From a virus, in the IMG/VR virus record IMGVR_UViG_3300043640_000196, positions 1 to 35,461 of that record: a DNA stretch of 35,461 bases; one strand, given 5' to 3'. A program made the translations under genes and the position numbers. Below are positions 20,511 to 28,729 of this stretch, piece after piece. Position 1 is the first letter of the stretch; each line of letters opens with the position of its first letter. The notes under the pieces were generated by a model, which searched no databases, was not told the DNA's origin, and was given only the letters and a program-made list of their open reading frames with translations.

Positions 20511-22225
20511 GACAACCCCACCCATGCTGCGTCGTTGGAGACTGTGTTGCTGGACAGCGTGAACGTGGTCGGCAGCGCGGTGGCACCGGTGCCGTTGGTG
20601 GCGAACCTTGCACCGGACCCGCCGAGCAGGCCGTTAGCAAACTGAGCAACGGCCGGGACACTGGTCCGGCCAAACTTCGCTGACGTGCCACCGACCGAGA
20701 GCAGCGCGACGATGTAGTCACCCGGCTGGATGGTCTGCGCGCCGCCGGCTAGCGCCATCGTCTTTGCGCCGGTGGATCCCCACGCGGTGGTCTGGTCGCC
20801 GGTGACGTCGAGCTTGGTCGCGGTGCCGCCGCTGATCGAGTACAGCCCGGCCAGGTTCTGGCTGCTGGTAAGGGTGGCGCCCAGGGTGCCGACGTAAACG
20901 TGGAGGTTCGTCACCAAGATGGCCTTGCGGACCTTCACCCGGACCAACAGGGGCACGCCGCTCGCCTGCCCGGAAACGCTGCCGGACACCAGGATCGGGT
21001 CATAGTTGAACGCCTTGTAGGACAGTTCTTCCGGCGTCCACTCGGGCCGCGGCCAGTTGTCCACCGCGATGGTGCCCGGCGCGCTGGTCGACCCGGTGCG
21101 CTCCGCGATACCCGGGCCCCGAGACACCACACTGGTCGAGTCCGCGCTGAACGCGGTCGTCTGGGCATGCAGGTAGCCGCCACCGTTGATGGCCACGAAG
21201 GTGGAGCTGGTGATGCTGATGCCGTACTGCGGGCTATTGGTGCCGGTGCCGGCGTCGTCGACCCCGGGGAAGACGGTGGGGCTGGTGATGAGTACGGGCA
21301 CGGTGGCGCTGGCAACCGCCAGTCCGGCGTAGGAGCCACCGCCGGTACCGCCGTTGCGGCCATCGCGGCGAAGCATCGGCGACTGGATGGCGATCGGGGC
21401 GGTGCCGGTCGCGTCGACCAGGATGCCGTGCTTGACGCTGCGGTCAGTCGAGCAGCCCATCAACAGCATGCCGCCGGCACCGGTCCCGATGTTCCAGCTG
21501 CCCGTGATGTGGAAGCCGTAGTTGGCCGATCCCTCGCTGCGGCAGGTGGTCACCACCGTGTTGGCGCAGCTCGTCGAGAAGGTGAAGCCGTCGCCGCCGG
21601 CGCCGAGGGAGTAGCAGTTGGTGACTTCCGAGTCCGTGTTGCCGCTGAAGCTGAAGCCCACCGATGCGCTGGTGTGCACGACGACCCGGTCCATGACCAG
21701 GTTGATGGTCTTGTAGGTGAGCGTGTCAACTCGGGTGTATTGCAAGAACCTGACGCCGCAGTTCGGCGGCTTGTAGATCGAGACTTTCTCGATGCGCAAT
21801 CCGTCGCACCGACCGTTGACCTGAATGCCGTCAATGGTGCCGGACGTCTTCGCCGAGCAGTCGATGTTCAGGTCGCGGATCGTCACCGATCCGTTCTCGG
21901 CCCCGTATCCGCCGACCTCCTTGTCCACAACGGACACACCGGCGTGACCGGCGAATGTGGACAGCAGCTTGACGCGCGCCTGAACGGCCGCACCGCTGGC
22001 GCCCAGATCGGTGCGTACGCCGGCCTGACCGGTCAGCGTCACACCCGGTGGCACGATGAGGTCCGAGCCGATGCCGTAGATGCCCGGCGGAAGCCACACC
22101 GTGCCGCCGGTGGCCTGCGCCATGGTCAGCGCAGCGTTGATCTGGCCGGCGTCGTCGGTCGTCCCATCAGCGAACGCCGAGAGGGTCTCAATGGTGTTCT
22201 TGGTGTACACGACGATGCCACTCAA
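20507..22225 (-). CDS. Tailspike-like right-handed beta-helix protein
   Basis: Encodes 572 aa from TTG 22225 (AAGGGG 6 nt upstream). Residues 15-60 carry the pectate-lyase-3 entry motif: DGTTDDAGQINAAL and GGTVWLPPGIYGIGS. Repeating short strands then follow (VTIRDLNIDC, LRIEKVSIY, MDRVVVHT, TNCYSLG), typical of a right-handed beta helix, to about residue 360. The C-terminal ~170 aa is a separate beta domain. Such proteins bind or depolymerise surface polysaccharide. No catalytic residues can be assigned by eye, so it could bind only. Confidence 0.8.
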   Translation of the reverse strand: MSGIVVYTKNTIETLSAFADGTTDDAGQINAALTMAQATGGTVWLPPGIYGIGSDLIVPPGVTLTGQAGVRTDLGASGAAVQARVKLLSTFAGHAGVSVVDKEVGGYGAENGSVTIRDLNIDCSAKTSGTIDGIQVNGRCDGLRIEKVSIYKPPNCGVRFLQYTRVDTLTYKTINLVMDRVVVHTSASVGFSFSGNTDSEVTNCYSLGAGGDGFTFSTSCANTVVTTCRSEGSANYGFHITGSWNIGTGAGGMLLMGCSTDRSVKHGILVDATGTAPIAIQSPMLRRDGRNGGTGGGSYAGLAVASATVPVLITSPTVFPGVDDAGTGTNSPQYGISITSSTFVAINGGGYLHAQTTAFSADSTSVVSRGPGIAERTGSTSAPGTIAVDNWPRPEWTPEELSYKAFNYDPILVSGSVSGQASGVPLLVRVKVRKAILVTNLHVYVGTLGATLTSSQNLAGLYSISGGTATKLDVTGDQTTAWGSTGAKTMALAGGAQTIQPGDYIVALLSVGGTSAKFGRTSVPAVAQFANGLLGGSGARFATNGTGATALPTTFTLSSNTVSNDAAWVGLS

Positions 22226-22236
22226 TGCCGACCCCT

Positions 22237-24513
22237 TCAGCTAATGGTGATCAGGCCCTCGCGGTGCATCCGCATGAACGCACTCGCAAAGGCGGAGTCG
22301 GTATTGCCGGCGAAGGTGACGGTGCGGTTGCCCATGTCGCGGTTGGCCCACGCGTTGCTGGTGCCGCCCTGCGCGGGCGTGGAACCAACCGGGCTGTTGT
22401 AGCCGCTGGGGACCTTCGGCAGGATCGCACCGTTCGCGTCGGGGACGAACAGCTCAGGAACCCCACCGTCTCCGACCACAACCGGCATGCCCTTTTTCAC
22501 CGGGCCACCGGCCGCGTACTTGGGAACCTGGCTGTTGTACGTCGTCTGGGTGTTGCCCTTCATCGCCTCGTTGACCACCACGTTGATCCGGCGCGGGATG
22601 TGGGCTATCTGGCGTTCCAGGTCAGCCAGGTTGTTGATCGCGTCGGTCAGACCTTCCGTGGCGATGGTGGTGTTGACGTCGTCCGGCACTTTCTTGTATT
22701 TGCCGATCAGCCCGTCGATCTCGGCCTTGGTCGCACCGGCCTTTGACAGTTGGCGCTCCAGCGCGCCGGTGTTTTTGTCATACGCCGCAGCCGCCTGGGT
22801 GGCCCCCATGCTGGACGCGATGTTCGTGTCGTACTGCTGAATGTTGGCCTGCACAACGGCCAGCACCGCTTCCCTGTTCGCCTGCCCCTTCTCCTTGGTG
22901 ATGTCGAACTGGAGGCCGTTCTCCTTCAACGAGTCGGCCAGCTTGCTCTCGGATTCGGCGAGCCCGAGGGTCGCCTGGTCCGCGCTCATCAGCGCGTTGA
23001 ACAGCTTGTCCGACATCTGGCCGGCCAGCGTGTCCGAGGTGATGGCGGTCTGCGAGATCTTGCCGGACAGGGTGTCCATGTCGTCGCCGGCCACAGCGGC
23101 GTGGTCGCCGAGGTCCTGGAGTTTCTTGTCCAGCTCCTCGGTGCCGCCCGCTGACCCGGCGAGTTTGCGGTCCAGGTCGCCGAAGTTCCCGGTGAGCGTG
23201 TCGAAGACGTCCTCGACCACCGAGAACGCCTTGCCCCCGGCTTCCAACACCCCGCCGAGCCCGACGGCCAGGACCTCGATCAGCCGGATCAGGTCGTGTA
23301 CCGCGTCGGCACCGCCGTTGGCACCGCCGGAGATCTCGTCGAACATCTTGCTGAACGACGCACCGAGTCCGGGCAGGTCGTCGCCGAGCCGGTCGAGGAC
23401 GTGACCGCCGGCGTCCATCGCCTTCTCAAACCCCGGCGCGGCTTTCTGGGCCATGACCACGAGGTTCGACAGGAGCTTGTCCGCGATCGGGGCGAGGTGG
23501 TCGAACGTCGACTTCAGGCCCGGTTCCAGCCCATCGAACGCGGCCTCGGCCTTGTGGGCCACATCGATCAGCACCGGGGCGAACGCCTTGGTCGCGTCGG
23601 TGAGCCCGGCGGACAGGCTTGCCTTGGTGTCGCTGATGGCCTTCATGACCCGCGGGTCGTGCAGCTGGCCCGCGATGCCCACGCCGATACCAGCACCGGC
23701 CACGCCGGCGAGCAGGGCGCCGGCGGTGGTCGCCGCGATGACGGGGGCGGCCGCGACGGCCGCGGCCACCAGGGCGACGGTGAGGATGGGCCCGACCATC
23801 GGCGAGGACAGGGCACCCTGCAGGCTGGCGGCCATCGTCCGGAAGCCTTCGTCGCCGGCGTTCTCGATGCTGCGGGCCAACACCTTGGCGCCTTCAATGC
23901 CGGCTTCTTCGAAGATCTTTCCGAGGCCAGCCAGGTCCTTAGCCGCGGAGCCGGTGTCGATCCGCAGCCGCGAACCCTTGCCGCCACCGAGGGCGGCCAG
24001 CGCGGCCTTGAGGCCGACGAGCTTCTCCAGCGCGCCCTTCTCGTCGATGTCGACGCCGATGCGCTGCCGGCTGAGGGTCTCCAGTTCTGCCCGCAGGAAC
24101 GCGACCTTCGCGTCGGCCTCGGTCAGGTCTGCCTTCGGGTTGATCGTCGGCAGGTGCCCGATCGCCGACTTGAGTGCGGCCTCCACCATGGCGTCGAACC
24201 GGCCGAGTTGCTGCTTGTTGTCCGAATCGGTGCCGATCAGCGAGGCGAGCAGGGTGCCCTTGGCCTTCTCGCCCCGGATCGCCTTGAGCAGCTTGGAATC
24301 GCCGGTCTGGTCGAACTCCTTGGTCAGGTCCGCCAGGCGACCCTTGGACTTCTCCAGCTCGGCGTTGAGCAGACCGGCCTCGACGGCGGTCTCGCGCATC
24401 TGGTCGCCGGTCTCATCGACCTGGTCGGCCAGCTTGTCGAACCCCCGGGCCGCGTCGTCGAGACCCTTCTTGTCGCTGGAGGTGACGATGTCCAGCTTCA
24501 ACGGGTTAGCCAC
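22237..24513 (-). CDS. Tape measure protein
   Basis: Encodes 758 aa from GTG 24513 (GGGGG upstream). Long N-terminal coiled coil (GFDKLADQVDETGDQMRETA onward), a Gly/Ala-rich hydrophobic stretch around residues 220-285 (ILTVALVAAAVAAAPVIAAT), further helices, and a C-terminal region with GGPVKKGMPVVVGDGGVPEL, a motif common near the end of tape measure proteins. It sets tail length and can help DNA entry. It is short for the family, implying a tail of roughly 110 nm by the usual proportionality. It follows the frameshifted chaperones as expected. Confidence 0.92.
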   Translation of the reverse strand: MANPLKLDIVTSSDKKGLDDAARGFDKLADQVDETGDQMRETAVEAGLLNAELEKSKGRLADLTKEFDQTGDSKLLKAIRGEKAKGTLLASLIGTDSDNKQQLGRFDAMVEAALKSAIGHLPTINPKADLTEADAKVAFLRAELETLSRQRIGVDIDEKGALEKLVGLKAALAALGGGKGSRLRIDTGSAAKDLAGLGKIFEEAGIEGAKVLARSIENAGDEGFRTMAASLQGALSSPMVGPILTVALVAAAVAAAPVIAATTAGALLAGVAGAGIGVGIAGQLHDPRVMKAISDTKASLSAGLTDATKAFAPVLIDVAHKAEAAFDGLEPGLKSTFDHLAPIADKLLSNLVVMAQKAAPGFEKAMDAGGHVLDRLGDDLPGLGASFSKMFDEISGGANGGADAVHDLIRLIEVLAVGLGGVLEAGGKAFSVVEDVFDTLTGNFGDLDRKLAGSAGGTEELDKKLQDLGDHAAVAGDDMDTLSGKISQTAITSDTLAGQMSDKLFNALMSADQATLGLAESESKLADSLKENGLQFDITKEKGQANREAVLAVVQANIQQYDTNIASSMGATQAAAAYDKNTGALERQLSKAGATKAEIDGLIGKYKKVPDDVNTTIATEGLTDAINNLADLERQIAHIPRRINVVVNEAMKGNTQTTYNSQVPKYAAGGPVKKGMPVVVGDGGVPELFVPDANGAILPKVPSGYNSPVGSTPAQGGTSNAWANRDMGNRTVTFAGNTDSAFASAFMRMHREGLITIS

Positions 24514-24517
24514 CCGG

Positions 24518-25047
24518 TCACCCCCGCGGTCTCAGTTCGCCGTTGCGCCACCGGTCGGCCAGTGCCTTGTAGCCGCGCCACTGCTCATAGCTGAGCCGCT
24601 CGATGTCCCACGGCTTGAGCCCGAACAGAAAGCCGAACAGCGGCTCGTACGCCTGCCTCACCCGTCGGAGGTCGCCACCTCCGGCTGGTCCGGGTCGTCT
24701 TTTCCCGGGTCATCCGGGGTGACCACGGACATGCCCCGGCGGTTGAAGTCCAGCTCGGCGAACGGCACCGTGATGCCGGCCCGGGCCAGGGCGCACCACA
24801 CGATCGCCTTGAGCCACTGCGGGTCGTGGCGCCGGACCGGCTTGCCGTCCTCGAGGACCGGCACGCCGTCCTTCACTACCGGCTCGCCGAGCAGGAACGC
24901 GAACCAGCGGTCCGGGTCGAAGCCCGGGATGTTCTCGGCCAGCACCTCGGCCTCGCGCTGCATGAGGACGTCCGAGTCCCACGGCAGCAGCTCGGCCGCG
25001 CCGAGGCGCTGCTGGTCCGCCGGGGACAGCTGGATGAACTGGCTCAT
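24518..25047 (-). CDS. Tail assembly chaperone, -1 frameshift GT-type fusion
   Basis: Join of 25047-24700 and 24700-24518 on the minus strand. Ribosomes reading the 129-aa chaperone meet G_GGA_AAA at 24706-24700 (codons Gly115-Lys116). A -1 slip continues in an open frame to TGA 24518, giving about 176 aa. The added 60 residues include AYEPLFGFLFGLKPWDIERL, a normal globular protein sequence. In lambda-like phages this G/GT pair coats the tape measure before tube assembly. The extension can also be read from GTG 24661 (GTGA overlap), so independent initiation remains possible. Confidence 0.82.
24658..25047 (-). CDS. Tail assembly chaperone (short form)
   Basis: 129 aa from ATG 25047. Acidic protein with IQLSPADQQRLGAAELLPWD, FDPDRWFAFLLGEP and a helical core (WLKAIVWCALARAGITVPFA), matching small chaperones that precede tape measure genes. 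It ends in an Asp/Pro-rich tail containing the slippery site. It overlaps the upstream gp10-like gene by ATGA. Confidence 0.8.
   Translation of the reverse strand: MSQFIQLSPADQQRLGAAELLPWDSDVLMQREAEVLAENIPGFDPDRWFAFLLGEPVVKDGVPVLEDGKPVRRHDPQWLKAIVWCALARAGITVPFAELDFNRRGMSVVTPDDPGKDDPDQPEVATSDG
24700..24706 (-). promoter_or_regulatory. -1 ribosomal frameshift site GGGAAAA
   Basis: G_GGA_AAA in the zero frame, a canonical X_XXY_YYZ heptamer 14 codons before the chaperone stop. The -1 frame stays open until 24518. Confidence 0.85.
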
Positions 25048-25577
25048 GTCGACCTCTCGATCTGCTCGCGCACGTGGTCGAGCGCGGTATCAACCTCGGC
25101 CCGGATGCCGGACAGGCGGGGCTCGATGGTCGGCCACCACCACCGCTTGCCTTGCTGCGCGACCCACACCTTCTTGTTGGCCATCACCGGGTGACGCCAG
25201 CCCCTGCGGGTGCTGGCGTCCAGGTAGCGGGGCAGCGACTGAATCGACGCGGGCAACCGGTCGGAGTCGACCTGGATCGTCAGCTTCGGCGAGCTGCCCG
25301 ACGTGGTCACCTGCGACTCGATGACCCGCGCGATCGTGACCCGCAGATGCTTCTCCGGGGTGCGCATCGTGAACGGCCGACGGCGCCTGGCCCCGCCGGC
25401 GACCGGGAAGCCCACGACCGGGACCTTCTCCACCGCGGCCTTCAGGTCCTTGACGACCGGCGCCGGCGCCCGCTTCAGCGCCGCGGTCAGCTCGCGGCGC
25501 AGGTCGGTGGCGCCGGCCTTGCGCAACGCCTGGGCGACGTCGCGCAACTTCCGGCCACCGGTGATGGTGCCGATCAT
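25044..25577 (-). CDS. HK97 gp10-like head-tail/tail completion protein
   Basis: Encodes 177 aa from ATG 25577 (TGATG junction with the previous stop). N-terminal amphipathic helices (RKLRDVAQALRKAGATDLRR, AALKRAPAPVVKDLK), a basic central part, and a C-terminal aromatic/helical section. The helix-rich start and position before the chaperones fit HK97 gp10-type tail completion proteins. The match is by pattern and context only. Confidence 0.55.
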   Translation of the reverse strand: MIGTITGGRKLRDVAQALRKAGATDLRRELTAALKRAPAPVVKDLKAAVEKVPVVGFPVAGGARRRRPFTMRTPEKHLRVTIARVIESQVTTSGSSPKLTIQVDSDRLPASIQSLPRYLDASTRRGWRHPVMANKKVWVAQQGKRWWWPTIEPRLSGIRAEVDTALDHVREQIERST

Positions 25578-25987
25578 CAGCTGGTGGCGCGGGCAATGAG
25601 GGCCGAGGACGACAGCGGCCAGGCGGTGCTCACGGTGGCGAGCTCGCCGACCTTGTTGCTGAACGGGTTGTACTTGGAGATCAGGTACGTCGCGGAGTAC
25701 TCCGGGTTGGTCGCGGAGATCGACGCGGACGTCGGCCGGACCTTGATCGTGACGACCGTGCCGAGTGCGGCCCAGATCGTGGCGTCGACCTCGCTGGCGG
25801 CGAAGGACTGGTTCCAGTCGATGCTGATGGTGGAGTCCTCCAGGCCGGCGATGCGGCTGTGCGCGTTGTCGCCGAAAGCGGTGTCCTCCAGCTCCTCGAA
25901 CTCGATGGGCAGCGTCACCGACGTCGCGAAGTCCGACACGTCGACGCTGTTGAAGGTGATGAGTGCGTCCTTGAATACGAGCGTCAC
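25577..25987 (-). CDS. Tail-tube-type protein 2 (136 aa)
   Basis: GTG 25987. Beta-rich, with FKDALITFNSVDVSDF, TLPIEFEELEDTAFGD, RIAGLEDSTISIDW and a long strand TVVTIKVRPTSAS. It shares the pattern IEFEELEDTxFxD...R.AGLED with the upstream tail protein (IEYAELGRTRFTD...RAAGLED), so both likely have the tail-tube fold. Which one builds the main tube is not decided by sequence. Confidence 0.7.
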   Translation of the reverse strand: MTLVFKDALITFNSVDVSDFATSVTLPIEFEELEDTAFGDNAHSRIAGLEDSTISIDWNQSFAASEVDATIWAALGTVVTIKVRPTSASISATNPEYSATYLISKYNPFSNKVGELATVSTAWPLSSSALIARATS

Positions 25988-26009
25988 GATGTCCTCCGGG
26001 CACGCGAAA

Positions 26010-26032
26010 GGGCCGTCCGATGTGGACGGCCC
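26010..26032 (-). terminator. Terminator/attenuator between the two tail-tube genes
   Basis: GGGCCGTCC and GGACGGCCC with a 5-nt loop; TTTCG follows on the minus strand. It would lower transcription beyond the abundant upstream tail gene. Confidence 0.65.
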
Positions 26033-26050
26033 CGAGGTGGGTTGCTGCTG

Positions 26051-26782
26051 TTACTTGATGCCGATGGTGCCGGCGATGGTGAAGCTGCCGGTGATGGCGC
26101 TCACGTTGAACCGGAAGTATGAGTCGGTCAGCGGGCCCGCCACCCGGGTCATCCAGGTGCCGCCGGCCACGGTCAGCGGGCCGATGGTGGCCACATCGGT
26201 GGCGGAGGTGAACCCGGTGTTGTCGTCGCTCTGCACCTTGACCGTGATGGTCGTCGCCGCGGAGAAGACGTGCAGCGCCGCGTAGAGGTACTGGCCGCTG
26301 GCCACCGCGCCGAGCAGCTGCCCGGTGCCGGTCGCCCCGGTCGCCGCGACGGCCGCCTTGGCCTTGGCGATCCGGCCACGCACCGCGCCGGCGGACAGCG
26401 AGCCGTTGCCCTTGGCGCCCTTCAGCGCCAGGGTGAACGGCAGCATCTCGCCGACCTTCGCGCCGATCTGGTACGTGGGCGTCATCGCCCGATACATGTA
26501 GCCGACGCTGCCGACCGCGCCGTCCAGCGAGTGCGTGGCCACCCACAGCCCGGAGCCCACCTGGCTGAACGCCTGCGGATCCACGGTGCCGGTGCCGGCG
26601 GCCCAGTAGCCATCCAGGGTGCCGGTCACGTCCTCCAGCCCGGCCGCCCGCAGCTGGGCCTTGTCGGTGAACCGCGTCCTGCCGAGCTCCGCGTACTCGA
26701 TGGCCAGGCCGAGCGAGTTCATGTCGGTGGTGAAGTCGTAACCGCCGACCCAGGTGGTGGCGTCGCGGAGCATGAAGCTCAT
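26051..26782 (-). CDS. Major tail tube-type protein (243 aa)
   Basis: ATG 26782. N-terminal domain (FMLRDATTWVGGYDFTTDMN, LAIEYAELGRTRFTDKAQ, AAGLEDVTGTLDGYW) is the tail-tube-like fold also seen in the next gene. A second, Ser/Thr/Ala-rich beta domain (residues ~130-243, VFSAATTITVKVQSDDNTGF, WMTRVAGPLTDSYFRF) looks Ig-like. A hairpin directly after it suggests high expression, consistent with the main tube subunit. Confidence 0.72.
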   Translation of the reverse strand: MSFMLRDATTWVGGYDFTTDMNSLGLAIEYAELGRTRFTDKAQLRAAGLEDVTGTLDGYWAAGTGTVDPQAFSQVGSGLWVATHSLDGAVGSVGYMYRAMTPTYQIGAKVGEMLPFTLALKGAKGNGSLSAGAVRGRIAKAKAAVAATGATGTGQLLGAVASGQYLYAALHVFSAATTITVKVQSDDNTGFTSATDVATIGPLTVAGGTWMTRVAGPLTDSYFRFNVSAITGSFTIAGTIGIK

Positions 26783-26785
26783 GGC

Positions 26786-26956
26786 TCAGCCCTTCTTCTT
26801 GGCTGCCGGCTCGGCCGGGGCCGCCGGGGCGGCGAGCTCGACATGGCCGGCGGCGATCAGCGCCTCGATGTTCGTGGCCACCGGGTCCAGCTCGACGACC
26901 CCACCCGGGGCAACGCCGTCGATCTTCAGGGTCCCGATCACTGTGTACTGGTCCAT
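26786..26956 (-). CDS. Small structural-module protein (56 aa)
   Basis: ATG 26956 (a GTG immediately before it at 26959 would give a GTGA overlap); GGGGA lies 7 nt upstream. TVIGTLKIDGVAPGGVVELD is a small beta unit, followed by an Ala/Pro/Lys tail (EPAAKKKG). Such proteins occur between head-tail connector and tail tube genes in actinophages. Function unknown. Confidence 0.65.
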   Translation of the reverse strand: MDQYTVIGTLKIDGVAPGGVVELDPVATNIEALIAAGHVELAAPAAPAEPAAKKKG

Positions 26957-27378
26957 CACGCTTTCCCCGATCCGGTCACGGTCAGCGTGAAAACGCCGCC
27001 GAAGTAGCCAATGACGCCGACCTCGTCGATGCCCAGCGGGCGGAACGAGGAGACGATGCAGTCGTCGCACGCGCCGCCCAGCGTCGGGTCGGCCATGATG
27101 GCGGCGACGATGGACAGGTCCCCGGACGGATCGGCGTAACCGGCCAGGGCCCGCTGCCCGATGCGGTCCACCGTCGCGGAGGTCAGCACGGTGATCGTCG
27201 GGTTGATGAGGGTCGTCCCGCGCTTCATCGCCGCGTAGAACTCCGGGATGTCCGGCACCCCGATGACGGCCTGCGGCGGGTTGATCTGGCCCGGCTTGAC
27301 GTCGGACACCCGCAGCCCGGCGATGGTCTTCAGCCGGACCTCCAGGCCGTCCATGACGGCGGTGATACTCATCGCCAC
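26956..27378 (-). CDS. Head-tail joining or tail terminator-type protein (140 aa)
   Basis: GTG 27378 with GGTGGG upstream; ATG 27372 also possible. N-terminal helix (ITAVMDGLEVRLKTIAGLRV), then strands (PQAVIGVPDIPEFYAAM, PTITVLTSATVD) and DPSGDLSIVAAIMADPTLGG, with a C-terminal strand pair. The helix-strand layout and position fit a tail terminator/connector. Assignment by context. Confidence 0.6.
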   Translation of the reverse strand: MAMSITAVMDGLEVRLKTIAGLRVSDVKPGQINPPQAVIGVPDIPEFYAAMKRGTTLINPTITVLTSATVDRIGQRALAGYADPSGDLSIVAAIMADPTLGGACDDCIVSSFRPLGIDEVGVIGYFGGVFTLTVTGSGKA

Positions 27379-27381
27379 GGT

Positions 27382-27999
27382 TCAGCCCACCAGGATCGCG
27401 TCACGCACGTACGGCTTCCACTTCGCCGCGATCATCGGGTTCTGCCGCACACGGATCGGCCCGTACTGGTCCATGTTGGCCACCCCGAACGGCGCGTCCT
27501 TCAGCTTGAGACACTCGCTGCCGGCGATCTTCGCGGACTGGATGATCGGCGCGGGCGCCGCGGCCCAGCCCCACCGGGCGGTGATCTGCGCGCTGGCCCG
27601 GCGGTTGCGGGTCGGGAAGCACCGACCGCCGACCGCGCGGATCCGCCAGAACGGCCAGCCTTTCTCCCCGTCGACCACACCGTTGAGCGGCTCCAGCTGG
27701 TAGTCGCCGGCCGACCAGACAGTCTCGAACACGCCGTCGTCGTCCTGGTCGACGGCGACCACCAGGCCCTGCGCGGTGGAGAAGTCGTCGACCTTCAGCA
27801 GTCCGGCGCCGGTCGGGTAGTAGACCCGGGCGCTGGTGGTGCCGGCGTCGTTGAACTGGCGGTGGCAGCACTTCTCCAGCTCGCGGGAAATGGACGCCAG
27901 CGCGGTGGTGATCTCGTCGTCGTCCTGGGTGTCGGCGTCGGGAATGCCGACGTAGTTCTTCAGGGCGGCGAGGGTGATGTACGGGTCACCGAGTGCCAT
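27382..27999 (-). CDS. Head-tail connector (gp6-like)
   Basis: Encodes 205 aa from ATG 27999 with GGAGG 6 nt upstream. YITLAALKNYVGIPDADTQD and ALASISRELEKCCHRQF are the typical first helices of gp6/gp15-type head-tail adaptors, which form a 12-mer ring below the portal. The remainder is beta-rich with RRASAQITARWGWAAAP, then a helix (AKIAGSECLKLKDAP). Confidence 0.75.
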   Translation of the reverse strand: MALGDPYITLAALKNYVGIPDADTQDDDEITTALASISRELEKCCHRQFNDAGTTSARVYYPTGAGLLKVDDFSTAQGLVVAVDQDDDGVFETVWSAGDYQLEPLNGVVDGEKGWPFWRIRAVGGRCFPTRNRRASAQITARWGWAAAPAPIIQSAKIAGSECLKLKDAPFGVANMDQYGPIRVRQNPMIAAKWKPYVRDAILVG

Positions 28000-28729
28000 C
28001 CGTCGCCTCCGGTTGCTCGCGTAGGGCCTGGACCTTCAGCACGTCGGCGGCGAACTGGCCGGACAGGTGGTAGCGGCCGTAGATGGTGGCGTCGTGCTCG
28101 TACACAGCCGGCCGGTTGGACAGGGTGTACGTCTCGTCGACGGGCGCCTTGCCGGCCAGCGGGTGTAGGTGCTCGACCACGACCTCTGGCATGTAGCGCA
28201 GGCACCCGGCGGCCCGGCCGAGGTCGCGCCAGAAGTCGTCGCAGAACATGTGCCACAGGTTCGGCGGGGCCATGAAGCTCAGCGTCCGGATGATGTCCGA
28301 GGTCATCGCTACCTGAGTCGGCAGGCACTCGCCCTGGAGTAGGTCGTCCCCGTACGCGATCCCGGTGCCCATGTCCCGCAGGGCATCGAGGTACATCCGG
28401 TCCCACCCGTAGGTGCGTGGCCGGTGGTCGTCGCCCATGAAGCCCACCGCGTACGGGCCGCCATCGGCGTTGGCCAGCCAGACGGCTACCGCGTTCAGCG
28501 CGTGGGTCATGGTGGACGGCCGGTCGACTGGCGGAACTGCTTGGATGGCCAGCCCGAAGCCGGTAGTCAGTACCGCCATCTGGCGGTACTCCGGCAGGGT
28601 CGGGTCATCCTCGGCAACCGCGAAGACCAACCCGGGCCGGGTTACCGCCGTGTGGTTGAACGCACGCGCCAGGGCGAGCGCCTGGGCCGGCCGCTCGCGC
28701 GAGGGGACCACCATCACCAGGTCAGTCAC
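27986..28729 (-). CDS. Glycosyltransferase-like protein A
   Basis: Encodes 247 aa from GTG 28729 (8-bp overlap with the previous gene). N-terminal nucleotide-sugar-type fold: TDLVMVVPSRERPAQALALA, GLVFAVAEDDPTLPEY, then GFMGDDHRPRTYGWD, where GDDH would be the metal/sugar-nucleotide motif. Later IAYGDDLLQGECL and WHMFCDDFWRDLG give further acidic motifs. This fits a GT-A glycosyltransferase of the GT2 type. It is embedded in the structural operon, overlapping the head-tail connector by 14 bp, so virion protein glycosylation is a reasonable inference. Confidence 0.7.
   Translation of the reverse strand: MTDLVMVVPSRERPAQALALARAFNHTAVTRPGLVFAVAEDDPTLPEYRQMAVLTTGFGLAIQAVPPVDRPSTMTHALNAVAVWLANADGGPYAVGFMGDDHRPRTYGWDRMYLDALRDMGTGIAYGDDLLQGECLPTQVAMTSDIIRTLSFMAPPNLWHMFCDDFWRDLGRAAGCLRYMPEVVVEHLHPLAGKAPVDETYTLSNRPAVYEHDATIYGRYHLSGQFAADVLKVQALREQPEATDGTR

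Noticed and set aside
23453-25324. 623-codon open frame opposite the tape measure and chaperone genes
   Set aside because: Antisense shadow typical of G+C-rich DNA; Ser/Arg/Ala/Pro-rich with no domain and opposite to well-supported genes.
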